Source: Acanthochlamys bracteata (Eukaryota > Streptophyta > Magnoliopsida > Pandanales > Velloziaceae). From it: 64,000 nt of DNA. The notes beneath the pieces are model-generated. The model worked only from the letters and a program-made list of their open reading frames with translations, did no database searches and was not told the DNA's origin. Position numbers and translations under genes: made by a program. The stretch lies in contig CM034132.1 of assembly GCA_019914995.1 (NCBI GenBank), positions 7,682,662 through 7,746,661 on the forward strand, given 5' to 3'. Positions 10,310 through 22,019 of this stretch are shown here, in pieces; position 1 is the stretch's first letter; each line of letters begins with the position of its first letter.

Positions 10310-12765
10310 TTTAGTTCATAACGGAGGACTACCTTAGCAACAAATACTTGCAGTATATAACATTTGAAGATGGAACCATTGCACTAGTCATCATACCTGG
10401 GTTTTTGACAACTAACCCTCTTGTTCAATGGTTCATCCACTCTATTCATTAGACTTGACTAAAAACCAACTACTATCAATAATTCTTCAGAATAAACTTT
10501 TCATATAAAGAATGTGAAATATATGAGATTAGAATGTGTGGTTAATTAAATATTTACCCAACTTGGAGGTGTGGCTCTGCACCGGCCAGCAATCAAGCTA
10601 TGGGATGAACTCAAGGCTTCTACAATAACAACAACCAATAACAACAACGAGAACGTGATCGAAGAAAGAAACTGTGGCATTAGTTTATTTCTTATTCTTT
10701 TTTTATTTTTTATTCTTATGTACGCAGAAATATAATTGTGATGGTGTTGGTAGAATTAACGTAATCCTTGTGCTGGTGGTCGTAAGGTCTAGTATGCATA
10801 ATTGTCCTCTACCATGAAGTAACTTTGATCATTTCTTCTGTAAAACCAATTCTCTTGATGGTTCAAATATATAGGACTATTTACATTGTGTTTTGTCCTA
10901 CATTATTTTTATGCACTATTTTGTTTTGAATGAGTTTTGTTATGTAAGGATTAATAAAAAATATTCTTTTGCAAGAAATTTCATATTTTATTATCTTCTT
11001 AACATGTGTTTTAATTATTTATTATTAAATTAAATATAGTCTATTTATATATTTAAAACTAATTTAAAAATATAATCATGTAATAATAATAATAATAATA
11101 TATTTATTAATAGGTTTATAAATAGTAATGTAAATTAAAGAAAAAGTATTATAAAAATATATTATTAAATCAAATTTAAAAAAATTAGATAATAAATAAA
11201 AATATATTAAAAAATTTAATAATATCGTTTATTATATATTTAAGGACATTTCAGTCATTATATATCGCATTCATTTATAAGCACAAGCTTAGCCAAACAT
11301 ATCTTCAATTTTTTTTAAAAAAAAGCTTTAAACAGTAAAATTTATCCAAACAGAATTTAGAAAGAAGCAGCTTTCGAATCAAAAGCTCAACAGCCGCTTT
11401 TTTCAGCAAAAGCATATAAACAGCCGCTTTCGTTCGAAAGCTCTAAATTTAAAGCTTAGCCAAACGTGCCCTTACTCTTCGTCCCTTCCGGAGTCTCTCA
11501 AGTATCCACTAGAATGCCAGTGCAGTTTGATTAGTTTTTTGAAAGAAATTTTTTTTTTTATTCCATTAGTTTAATGGCCCATTAATAGACTAGATGTTAT
11601 TGTAAATATATAACTATGGTAGCACACTAGAGACTTCAAGAGGGAACATTGAACATCGCAAAATTGCTATAGTTAATTGCATAATTGTTACCCAACACCC
11701 CCTAAGAAGCGGCAATCTCACAAGATCTCCACGGTGAAACAATTCTTCATTTATCGCGTTGTTCTAATATTTTCTGTTCAACAGCATTCAGGCATTCTCT
11801 TCTCTTTGTCTTTATGGACGTATTTACTAACACTTTTAACTCAATTTTTTCTTCCCAAAATCCATTTTTCAAATCAATTTCAAATCAAAGTAAGCACAAA
11901 ATTAAATTTAGTTTTTCTGCAAAATATTTTAATCCAAATTTTAAATTTAAAATAAAAAACTTTACTTTTAAACTTACTTTTAATAACAAATAAACACAAA
12001 AATTGAAGTCATTTTCGAACTTCACTTTTAAGTAACTAACTTTCTTAAATTCAATTCTAAAAGTTATCAATCATCAAATGATCAATATCTCATGGAACCT
12101 GAAACTTATACATCCATTATTGAAAAACCTTTCCTAGCTCCCAAACCACTGAATCATTTCATCACCATAGTATCACGAGGAAGATGTAAAGGACCAGTCA
12201 AAGCCACGAATCATTTGAGAAAGAGCCAACTTAGAGCGGCAAGCAGCTGCTTTTCTGCATGAGCTTTTGCATTATAAAGAAAGTGATACGGATCTATAAG
12301 CTTTGTTTGGAGGCCTTGTAATGTGCACAAGTTGGTGGATTAAGAGGAGCAGAGGCATAGGATGATTATTGCAATTAGTTGATGACTTACAATGCGATTA
12401 ATGTATTGCTTGTAGTGTTGGTAGCGACAGATTTTGATGGGTTAGAAGTGTGAGCTACCGAAGTTCAGCGGTCTAATCCTTCATGATGAGCATAGCCCTC
12501 TCTCAGCAATGTTTGTTCTTAGAAATTGACGTTCCTTGCAAGGTGAGTACAGATTATATTAGTTAGTGCTGGTGAAAATAGCATATTTTGAGTCAAAAGA
12601 CATAGTAATTTTATGCGTCTCTCAATATGAGAATTGTTAAATTAGTAGTTAGTAAATATTATTATGCACAGTAATAGTACAACTATGTACAGTAAATGAC
12701 ATGTATAAGTTATTTTTTCCTAATCTAAAGATGCAGCTTTTGGTTTTGTCTCTCAGTTTTGCTTT
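10310..12765. other. Intergenic, no gene recognised
   Basis: AT-rich DNA with an AAT microsatellite near 11083-11102. At 11290-11475 a dispersed-repeat remnant has agcttagccaaac twice in direct orientation and ends in caaacgtgccctta, a common end of plant MITEs. No supported gene was found on either strand. Confidence 0.4.
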
Positions 12766-13580
12766 TTTGGTATCAGAGCCGTCTTTTCCACTTGATTCAC
12801 ACTGCCACTGATCATTTGTCTTATTTCCTGTTTTGAATCAAATGTGCTCTTGTTGAAAATTTCTTCAATCATTCTATTTTATGTCTTTCCCATTCTCATT
12901 CCCATTCTCAGCTTGGTTGCTCGCTCGGTTGCTAGGGCTTTGAGCAGAAACTGAAATCCTCTTCCTTGCTTCTTAATATGCTAGAAATCTTGAATCGGAT
13001 TTTGAAATTTTTTTTCTTTCTCCAATTCGTAGAGAAATTGAAGGTGCTGATCGTCGTTGTTATTTGTTATTTTTACTACTAATTTAGTTGGAGGATAATA
13101 GTAGTGTTGAAGATGCTGATCGTCGTTGTTATTTGTTATTTTTACTATTAATTGGGTTGGAGGATAATAGTAGTATTGTTGTAGATTTGAAGAGTTTGTT
13201 ATTGTGTTGCTGCTGATAATTCAGTGTTGTCTCATTGTCCTTTTCTAAGATATTTAAATGCCATATTTTTTCCTTAAAATCTTACCTGCCCATGGATTAC
13301 CCTTACTCTTTTCAAAGAGAAATATCCTACAACATGATGCTCTTATAGGTGTGTATTATTAGTCAACAGACAGATTAGAAGCATACAACAAGAAAACTAT
13401 GGTGCGCAGAGAAGAGATAAGTTAGCAAATCATAGCATATTTTCTGGGATAAAAAAAAGACGAAAGTGTTGAGTCAAATAGGGAGTTGCGTGCAAAATCC
13501 CATCTGCTACAAGTCTTTTAGTCGAAGTAGGACGTCGAGTCCTTAGGGACTCTTGAGGATTGTAGCCTATATACTGAAGC
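12766..13580 (+). mobile_element. LTR retrotransposon remnant (primer-binding site and LTR-like fragments)
   Basis: TTTGGTATCAGAGCC at 12766-12780 is the standard primer-binding site complementary to plant initiator Met-tRNA. No gag or pol frame follows. At about 13525-13570 the text gtccttagggactcttgagg with ttgtagcctata resembles the LTR of the gypsy element at 17580-20310 (gtccattagggactcttgaa, then ttgtagcttat). It is probably debris of one or two degraded elements. Confidence 0.5.
13046..13183 (+). repeat. Two-copy tandem repeat, 69-bp period
   Basis: gctgatcgtcgttgttattt begins at 13046 and again at 13115, and the following 45 bases up to ggaggataatagtagt are nearly identical. It lies inside the retrotransposon remnant. 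Confidence 0.8.
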
Positions 13581-14204
13581 TAATCTTCTAAAAGGCATTT
13601 CGGAGAAGTTTTTCTTTTGGTTTTATCTTAATCTAGCTCTTTACCTTCGATTCTTATTGCATGTTTTACATTTAGTTTAGTTACTTTCTAGAGCTAGCTT
13701 TTATCAGAACGAACTAAATCTTGACAATATCTTGAATGATCCTCGGGCTTTAATAGCTCAATAATCTACATTTTGCACTTGCATCCTTCTTATTTTTCCA
13801 GCAAAGAAATGGCAAAATTGTCTAAGAATTTTAAAATGTATTAATTTTTGTTAAAATATGTGAAATATTAATTCCATATGGAAAAGTTCTGTAAACATTG
13901 AGAGGCATTTATATACAATTCTTTATTTGTGATCTTATTTAGCTACGATAAAGTTCTATTAAAGATCAAGGTCTAGTAACATATTTTAAGAATTTATTAT
14001 AAATTATTGACATAGTATTTGGTACAATTTCGACTATTAGCTGGTTTATTTACTTTAGCTTATATATTGATAGTATTGGTTGTCGCCTTTTCGTTTGAAT
14101 TTTATTTAGTCAAATAGTTGCTTCTAAGAAGTAACTTCAATAACCGTCAATGTGCAGATCATTATATATATAGAGAGAGAGAGAGAAGGAGAGAAATTCT
14201 ATCT

Positions 14205-15770
14205 CTCTGTACACAGATTTTACTATAGGCACATGACATGGATCAATGGCTATGATATAGGCAAGGTTATTAAAACCCTGATTAATTTAAAATCTTACGA
14301 TTTTATAATTTTACATCATCAAAACGATCATATTTCAAGTAAAATTATTTTTCGAGTAACACCCGAATCGCGATTTAAATCATAATAAAATCGCGATTGG
14401 TTTTTACGATTTTTTATGATTTTACTCTAGAGTTGGTTCTTTGTAATTAACTAAAAGTTAACGAGGTTTCTGTAAAATTTAAGGGGCTTTTATATAAAAG
14501 TTTAACTTTGAGGGATTTTTTGTAAGATACAGAAGGTCCTTTTATAAAATATAAAAGAATTGTTTTCTAAAAATTTCTAAATATACTGAAAAAATAAAAG
14601 CATATTTAAAAAATTTTGAAAAATGTTATACAAAATTTGTAAATGATTTTTAATTCTATTAAAAAATTTTATATATCGATATCTAAAATCTAATTTAAAA
14701 TTTAGATTTTACGATCCTAATTAAACGGAAAGATCATACCTCAAATCTCAATTTTAATAACCTTAGACACATGCACGTATTGGCTTCAACGGTGAAGACG
14801 CAACTGCGGATAATACAACCTACTCGCGTGTTGATGGTTTTATTCACTACACTCATTCCCTATCCCTCTTAACAGCAGCGCGTTTTCTTCTCCCTAAGCG
14901 AAATTGAGTTCTCCATGCTGGGTTTCGCTAGGCTTTTCATGATGCCGGTCTTCGTTTCGGGCTCTCCCTCTAATTTGTCTTTGGCTTCACTCATACTCGA
15001 TTTCGCGATTCCCGCTGAAATCGAGTTCTTCGTGGCTTGGTTCCAGGTCAATTTCAGGATTCCAGTCTTCGTCCAGCTTTTAATCAAGATTTTGGTTCAA
15101 TTTCATCTTTGACTCCGGCGTCGATTTCGGTTTGACTTCGACTCTGGATTACAAACGAGCAAAACAGAGTTTCCGTACTCGATTATGTCTCGATTTTAAA
15201 TTTCGGTGTTCATTTCGGCTCTAGAAACATGTTTTATTGTTGGAACATGACATGGATCAACGGTTGTGATTTAAGCACTTATCAGCTTTAACTGCAGATG
15301 TAGCAATAGAGGATAAAAAGGTATTTGCGCTGCATCTAACCTGTTCTCTTTCGAGCATTCTTTTTAAAAATTCCTCTCTATAGCGGCGACTTGTGCTCAC
15401 CGTCCAAACGAGCAAAATCGAGAGTAAAATTCTGCTCCCGATTGCGCCTTGATTTTGGATTCCAATATCCATTTCGGCTTATTATCAAGATCCTAGTTTG
15501 GCATCATCTCCCGCTTGAACTTCGGATTGATTGTTTTTATGTTTTTGATGATTTACTTTAATTTTTTATGATTTGTTTTAATTTTCACTTCTTTGTTTTG
15601 ATTATTACCTATATATTTTAATTTTCAAATTTTGTTTTATGGTGTATTGTATTTGTTTTAAGGTGTATTGAATTTGTTTTATAGTGTGTTTAATTTGATT
15701 AACGATGTATTATATTTAATTTATAGTGTATTGACTTTGATTTATCGTGGTGTTGGTTTTTGATTATAGT
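14205..15770 (+). repeat. Left terminal inverted repeat of MULE A (with inserted MITE)
   Basis: This matches the reverse complement of about 23300-23955. It is longer than its partner because of the MITE at 14263-14764 and a partial internal duplication: acatgacatggatcaacggt recurs at 15245, and the cgagcaaaa...gatt..gtctcgatttt block near 15157 recurs near 15410. Confidence 0.75.
14263..14764. mobile_element. MITE with 13-bp TIR, inserted in the left TIR of MULE A
   Basis: A 502-bp insert bounded by AAGGTTATTAAAA and its reverse complement. The equivalent right TIR of MULE A lacks it, giving an empty-site comparison. Flanks tataggca and tagacaca agree at 5 of 8 positions, compatible with an old 8-bp hAT duplication but not proof. 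The interior is AT-rich and non-coding. Confidence 0.75.
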
Positions 15771-15869
15771 ATAGTGGATAGTTGGGCAGAAAAACAATAT
15801 GTTGAATGCATGGTTGACAAAACCGAAAAGACATGTTGGTTTTCTACATCACAGCCGTTGGGAAATACT

Positions 15870-16530
15870 ATTGAGGCAATGATGAGACTGCAAAATTTCT
15901 TTCTGTTTTTTCTTCCTGAATTCGCACTGATTATTTAAGTACACAGCAGGATGGCCATTCGCAAAGTCATGCGGCAATCACTACAACTATGAGTAAATAA
16001 TGCAGTGTAAAGAAAGTGAGAGCAGTGGATGATTTTGAATAGTCTTTTAAGTCTTTGTGATTTATCAAAAGCATAAATTCTGAACTTCATGCTCTCTTCC
16101 GTTCTTTGTTGTTGTTTCGTTGTTGATGGAAAGAATGTTGAAAATATAACTCTCTGTTGCAAAACATAAATAGATGCTGGAAATACTAATGTTGTCTACT
16201 TCCCACCCATATATATGATGAGGCAATGATGAGGCTAAAAAAACTTTGTCATATTCTTTCATCCTGAAGCCACACTGACCCTTTAAGTATATATAAAGCA
16301 GTAAGGATGGCCACTAGTAAAATCAGACGGCAACCACTGCAGCTATATTTTGAGTAGGCAGTGCGGAGAAAGAGAGAGCAGTGGATTGTTTCGAACAATC
16401 CTTTTAATCTAAGTGATTGATCATAGCATGAACTATGAGCCTCCTTCCTCTCTTCCTTTGTTATTGTTTTTTGAACAATTCTTTCATCTCTGTCGTTGTT
16501 TTTTTGTTCGTGGAAAGAATGTAAGAAATA
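15870..16530 (+). repeat. Imperfect tandem duplication, about 335-bp period, in MULE A
   Basis: The block from gaggcaatgatgagac (about 15873) through gagcagtggatgatttt to ggaaagaatgttgaaaatat recurs from gaggcaatgatgaggct (16219) through gagcagtggattgttt to ggaaagaatgtaagaaatat. It is followed (16520-16740) by short degenerate repeats of gaaatgtaatcagatgctgg type. It is non-coding. Confidence 0.75.
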
Positions 16531-17579
16531 TAACTCTCGTTCTGAAATATAATCAAATGGAAAAAATGTCACTCTCTATTCTGAAATGTATTCAGATGCT
16601 GGAAATATATTTTTCTGTTTTGAAATATACCCATATGCTGGAAATGTATTTCTATGTTATGAAATATAATCAGATGCTCAAAAGCTAACAGTTGTGAAAT
16701 GTAAGCAGATGCTGGAAATGACAATTTATCCAGTTTCTATTGTCATTTAAAGTCTTTTGAGCAGTTGTGAAATATTACGAAAACGTACTCTCTACTTTGA
16801 AATTAACTATAGCAACATGTTATACAATATAATATAACTTTATAAGCAAAAGGATATCACATAAAAGAAAAGTATTTTTATACAATAGAACAACACCCAT
16901 AGACCTTATACGGATGAACAAAAACACAATTTACACTTAACAAGCTATACGAAATTCACATTTGAACAACGGTCATCCAGTTTAATAAATCTATCTCAAA
17001 GCTCATCAGCTATTGATAATTCATCATCACCATCGTTATGTTCAAGTATATTTATAGATTCATTATCATCACTGTTTTTGTCTTTATTGGCATTTTCATC
17101 ATTAGCTGTAATGTAAGATAAAATTTTAACAAAAGTCGGCATTAATTTGAATCCGAAAAGATAATAAATTAGGAACTAATGTAGTAATTATACTTACATA
17201 TCTTCTTTCTATTTAGATTTTCAAGACAATTTCGTTTGTCGAGCAAAACAACAATCTTATTACGTCAAGCACATCTCCTATATATCTTCACTTTGCATCT
17301 TACAACGGAATTCTCCGAACTATAATTTATTCTACTACTATCAATAGAAGCTTTTCCTTCTTGTTTTCTTTTCTTGGTTTGTAAATTATTTGGATTCAAA
17401 AGTAAAATTTCAGATTCGTTACCACCAACTTGAGAGCTCTCATTGGTAGTGTATCAATTGTCTTTTAAGCTCTCATTAGTCTTATTTATTTCATTGTTCT
17501 ACAGTGATAATTTTTTCAGTGCTTGCAAAATCAACTCAAATGTTTCGTCTGCTTCACCTCTTTAGGAGTTGCGTAGTTC

Positions 17580-18032
17580 TGATAGGATACAGAATAGAGA
17601 CTAGACGAAGGCACTACCATGAAGAGGCTTAAGGAAGTCCATACGAGCGTGCAGCACTTGTATTGGATACCAATGAAGAAAAGCCACGAACAGAGAGCAG
17701 TTAGGAAGTCTTAGAGTTGTAGTTGAAAAAGAACTCCAGTAATATGGGGCAGCTAAGTTGGAGTAGGAGGGTCTAGCTGAGTTAGTAGTGTTTTCCACTC
17801 ACATTAGGAGACTAGTGTTTTAGTGTTATTCAAATAATGTTCCTTAGGCAGGAACATCTTAGAGTCCATTAGGGACTCTTGAAATCTTGTAGCTTATCAA
17901 TAAGAGTCATCCCAACTAGAGAGAGGGGGAACCAATTAATATTTTCCTTTTAAGTTTAGTTTTGTCACAATTCCTTTTCAGCTTTCGGTCAATTCTTTTT
18001 GTTTATTGCTTTCTCATTGGTACTATATATCA
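17580..18032 (+). repeat. 5' LTR of the gypsy element
   Basis: 453 bp, starting TGATAGGATAC and ending TACTATATATCA. It aligns throughout with 19441-19883, for example acgagcgtgcagcacttg and gaaaagccacgaacag. The primer-binding site TGGTATAAGAGCC follows three bases later. Confidence 0.9.
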
Positions 18033-18057
18033 AATTGGTATAAGAGCCATATACCTA

Positions 18058-18180
18058 ATGGAACCCAAGGCTTCCGTTTCATCCTCATCACCATCTACCA
18101 CGTCTGTAAGAAAATTTGTGCGAGAACCAAACTCACTGGTTCACTGTAGAGGCACCTCATAAAGAGCCTCCACTAAGGAA
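18058..18180 (+). pseudogene. gag fragment (first copy) of the gypsy element
   Basis: The ATG at 18058 opens MEPKASVSSSSPSTTS, matching the second gag start at 19909. The frame is disrupted after about 35 codons, and the sequence then passes by a large deletion towards the integrase region. Confidence 0.65.
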
Positions 18181-18379
18181 GGAACCAAATCAGAATTCTT
18201 AATTGCTAATGATTTTCTGGTCTAGCATGACAAAATCCGTATACTTGATAACTCCCTTGCGTATGCAGTTGCTTTTTTTAGGCCCATAACTCAGCAAGTG
18301 GTGGCCACAACGGGTAGTTCGAACCTTCAAGTGCCTCACACAGCAGTTTTATTGGCTAGGCATCTCCAAGAACATCCAC

Positions 18380-19350
18380 AAATACATCTCAGCTTGTTCC
18401 ACATGTGCTAAGGCGAAAACCAGTGCCCTTCGACCAGCAGGACCACTTCAGCCCTTACCCATTCCTTCTACAGTCTAGACTGAAATTTCAATGGATTTCA
18501 TTGAGGGCTTACCTCGCTCAGAAGGGAAGGATGTCATACTAGTGGTTGTTAATCGCCTCTCTAAATACGCTAACTTTATTCCTATACATTACCCCTACAC
18601 TGCAGTGCGTATGGCAACAGCATTTGCTAATGAGGTTGTACGTTTACATAGTTTTCCTTCCTCAATTGTGACGGATCACGACTCCATCTTCTTAAGCTCT
18701 TTTGGGCAGGAACTTCATCACCTCCAAGGAATTTCTTTATATATGAGTTCAGTTTACCATCCCCAAACAGACAGGCAATCGGAAGTTGTTAATAGATGTT
18801 TGGAGACATACTTGAGATGCTTTATTAGAAAGCAGCCGAGAAAGTGGATACAATGGCTCCACTAGGCGGAGTACTCTTACAATACTTGTGTCCACACTGT
18901 CACTCAAGTATCTTCTTTTAAGGTTGTCTATGGGTGTCCTCCTTCACCCTTAGTAGCTTTTGCTTTTGGTCTGAGCAATACAGATGAAGTGGGTGCTCAA
19001 TTACGGGAATGGGACAACATCCTACGTGATTTGAAGCATCACTTAGCTCAAGCTCAAAATCGTATGAAGCAACAACTTGATAGGCATCAACATGAGGAAT
19101 ATTATGAAGTTGGAGACTTAGTTTTTGTGAAGCTGCGGCCATATTGTCAGTCTTCTGTGGTAGACCGTCGATTTCACAAGCTCCGTCATAGGTATTATGT
19201 GCCTTACCAAATTACCAAGCAGATTGGGCAGGTTGCGTATAAGCTTGACTTGCCTCAGGAGTCATGAATTCATCTAGTCTTTAATGTATCACAATTAAAA
19301 GATGGTCGTTCTCATCCACCAAAAATTGAACTTCAATTTCCTGTTCTTTC
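18380..19350 (+). pseudogene. Ty3/gypsy integrase pseudogene
   Basis: The sequence begins in the integrase zinc-binding region (CSTCAKAKT, about 18399), continues through the catalytic core and ends with a C-terminal region typical of gypsy integrases (HKLRHRYYVPYQI, then a VFNVSQLKDG motif). The D, D, E residues of the core are recognisable in SMDFIEGLP, VTDHDS and TDRQSEVVNR. Three stop codons interrupt the frame near 18475, 18863 and 19265, each at a position where the family has Trp, Trp and Arg. Integrase joins retrotransposon cDNA into chromosomes. This copy is dead and lacks the reverse transcriptase that should precede it. Confidence 0.9.
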
Positions 19351-19429
19351 AAAAGAGGAATTTTGTGACAACATTATAGACTCGCTACAAATGAGCTCAT
19401 CTAGGCTCGAGGACGAGTCTCGTCTTTGT

Positions 19430-19440
19430 GGGGAAGGGAA
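19430..19440 (+). other. Polypurine tract of the gypsy element
   Basis: GGGGAAGGGAA lies immediately before TGATAGG of the second LTR. This is where plus-strand DNA synthesis starts in LTR retrotransposons, and it identifies 19441 as an LTR start. Confidence 0.85.
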
Positions 19441-19883
19441 TGATAGGATACAAAACAAAGAGGAGAAGAAGGCACTACCACGAAGAGGCTTAAGAAAGTC
19501 CACACGAGCGTGCAGCACTTGCATTAGATGTCATTGAAGAAAAGCCACGAACAGAAAGCAGTTAGGAAGTCATAAAGAAGAACTCCAATAATGTGCGTAG
19601 CTAAGTTGGAGTAGGAGGATCTAATTGAGTTAAGTAGTAGTGTTCCACTCACATTATGAGACTAGTGTTTTAGTGTTATTGAAATAAAGTTCCTTAGGCA
19701 GGAACATCATAAGGTCCGTAAGGGACTCTTGAAACCTTGTAGCTTATAAATAAGAGTCATCCCAACCCGAGTGAGGGAGAACCAATTAGTATTTTTCTTT
19801 TAAGTTTAGTTTTGTTACAATTTCTTTTCAGCTTTCAGTCAGTTCTTTCTATTTATTGCTTTCTCGTTGGCTACTATATATCA
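19441..19883 (+). repeat. Internal (shared) LTR of the gypsy element
   Basis: 443 bp, starting TGATAGGATAC and ending ACTATATATCA. A polypurine tract precedes it and a primer-binding site (TGGTATTAGAGCC, 19887-19899) plus a gag start follow it, so it acts as 3' LTR of the left unit and 5' LTR of the right unit. Confidence 0.9.
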
Positions 19884-19908
19884 AATTGGTATTAGAGCCA
19901 TAGACCTA

Positions 19909-20256
19909 ATGGAACCAAAGGCTTCCGTTTTGTCCTCATCACCCCAATCACCAACATCACCATCTACCACTTCTGCAGGAAAATTTGTGCAAGAACCAAA
20001 CTCACTAGACACTAAAGAGGTACCTCATAAAGAGCATCCACTAAGAGAGCAATTTTATGAATTTTGAAGTGAGATGCAGCAATTTATGTTGGAAGTAAGA
20101 CAGAACATGCTAAAAACAGCTAGTTTCAATCCAAATCATACCATTGCTTCACCATCTCCTTCCATTACCACAGAACCACCAATTATTGTCTCCACACTTA
20201 CTCTTGTAACAATGGCACCCTTACAATCTACCACTACAACTCTACCCATTCCTTTA
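19909..20256 (+). pseudogene. gag fragment (second copy) of the gypsy element
   Basis: The ATG at 19909 opens MEPKASVLSSSPQSPTSPST. The frame has one stop (20065-20067) and continues in the same frame (MQQFMLEVRQNMLKT) to about 20256, where it jumps into the last 54 bp of an LTR. It represents the N-terminal part of a gag-like polyprotein; no zinc knuckle is present. Confidence 0.7.
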
Positions 20257-20310
20257 AGCTTTCAGTCAATTCTTTCTGTTTATTGCTTTCTCCTTGGGTA
20301 CTGCATATCA
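20257..20310 (+). repeat. 3' LTR fragment of the gypsy element
   Basis: agctttcagtcaattctttc to ctgcatatca matches the final 54 bp of both other LTRs. It is followed directly by the right-hand AGTTC duplication, so it is the true 3' end of the insertion. Confidence 0.85.
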
Positions 20311-22019
20311 AGTTCTCAGTAGGTCAGAATTCTCATGGCCTTGTACTACTCCATCATCACATCAGTTATATAGCTGTTAGCCGATTTCATCCACATCTTA
20401 AGAATAAAGTTATCTGGTATTTCATATCACAAAATGAAGAAAACCTTTATAAGATATCCACAAAGAATCAGTACAAAGTCAAACGGTTTGCATGCAAAGT
20501 AACATTCTTTTGTGGCATGATTGAATTTCACCTTTCAAGCATGATCGTCACTAAGCATGCGAGATTTATATATGCATCGTGCAGTCATCACTGCACTTTT
20601 CATCATCATATAAGATATGCTTTGCTTGAGTTTTCTCAAAATTTTTTTTTGAATCTATCATACACATTTTTTGTATACACTTTAGCTGCATTCTTCAAAA
20701 CAAAGGCATGACCATTATCAATACGGTCAAACTGTTCGATATTATAATCCTCTTTCTTTTTCTTTTCAATAACTTTAGCCAAACACTCATTGTTCTTCAT
20801 GACAAACTCGTGAAATGTTCTACTTGGGTGGAAAAAATTACCGTAAACAGAGTTCATACTTTAGAACAGCATGTCGTGTTCATGTCAGTATAAAATGTGT
20901 CCAAATGATACGCTGGCGCCCACTTTTTCGACTATCATATAACCCTTGATCCAGTCATTCTCCTTTAAGTTGTACTTACATATCAATTCCTCCCAGCTCG
21001 TTTCAAAAGCGCTGGGAGTGTAAGTTTTCCAAATACACATCCAGATAATATTTTTGAATTGTGACTTCTTGAAATAAATGTGTGAAAATTTTTCAGAAAG
21101 TTTTTTAATTACATCCCACAAGCAAAATCGATATCGTGTGTTTAGAAATACCCTCTCAACAACTGCAGTAGTAATTCTATCTTAATCTATGATGAGAGAA
21201 TATAAAACACGCCCTCCCATAGCTTCAAATTAGGTCTCAAAAAGTCAATAAAAAAACTCTTCTATTTTATTCAAAGGTATTGCATAACTAAACTGAATTT
21301 ACTGTATATGGTGATTAACTCCAGTAGATTGCGCATATAGCATTTCGTACACATTCGTACTATATATTGTGTTTTAAAAAATCACATCACCAAAATATTG
21401 AAAGTGTAAGCGTGATCGACCATCTATTCAGAAAAAATTCAGTACCCTTGCTTCGCTATCCATCAGTATTCTATAAAAGAAATTTGGATGTTATATACTC
21501 TTCCTTTGAAAAAACCAAGCGTTACGGTTGTATTCCATTGGACAGATTTCTTGTACTCTCTCGATGAATTCTAATGATTCAAACAATCTCTATCATCAAG
21601 ATAATCTGTGCTCCATCAAGAATATTTGCAATTTTATTCACGGGTATGCCCTCATCACGAAACCAGTTAATCAACATTTTAGCTGTATCGAACATATGTT
21701 CATGGACAAGCATGCGCATTCTTTTGGCTGGACTGCTAAAATTGTAATTATGCTCATCAATATACTGGATCACCTTCCACAATTCAGTCAGTTGCTTTGT
21801 CAGTTTCATTCTTGTAGAACAACCACATTTCACTATAGACCTACTTCTCTTCTAATTAACTTCTCTATAAAGCCCTCATCTGTTTCTAACTTCGTATGGT
21901 CTTTATAACTTCTCCATTTTTTTTTCCATACTTCGAATAACAGCATAAATTTGGTTGCTCTTCCATAATATATATAAAATTCTTTTACAGCTTCAAGTGT
22001 TTGAAAAATCATCTATAAG

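Larger units (their letters stand above)
17580..20310 (+). mobile_element. Ty3/gypsy LTR retrotransposon, LTR-internal-LTR-internal-LTR, with 5-bp TSD
   Basis: The insertion is bounded by TGATAGG (17580) and ATATCA (20310) and flanked by AGTTC at 17575-17579 and 20311-20315. The surrounding MULE transposase sequence resumes on the other side. Inside are: a full LTR (17580-18032), primer-binding site (18036-18048), gag start (18058), decayed integrase (about 18380-19350), polypurine tract (19430-19440), a second full LTR (19441-19883), a second primer-binding site (19887-19899), a second gag start (19909) and a 3' LTR fragment (about 20257-20310). Protease, reverse transcriptase and RNase H are missing. 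The layout fits a tandem element sharing LTRs that later suffered internal deletions. Confidence 0.9.

Noticed and set aside
20283..20711. 142-codon + strand frame
   Set aside because: It starts in the final LTR fragment and runs antisense through the MULE A transposase remnant; it is a shadow frame.
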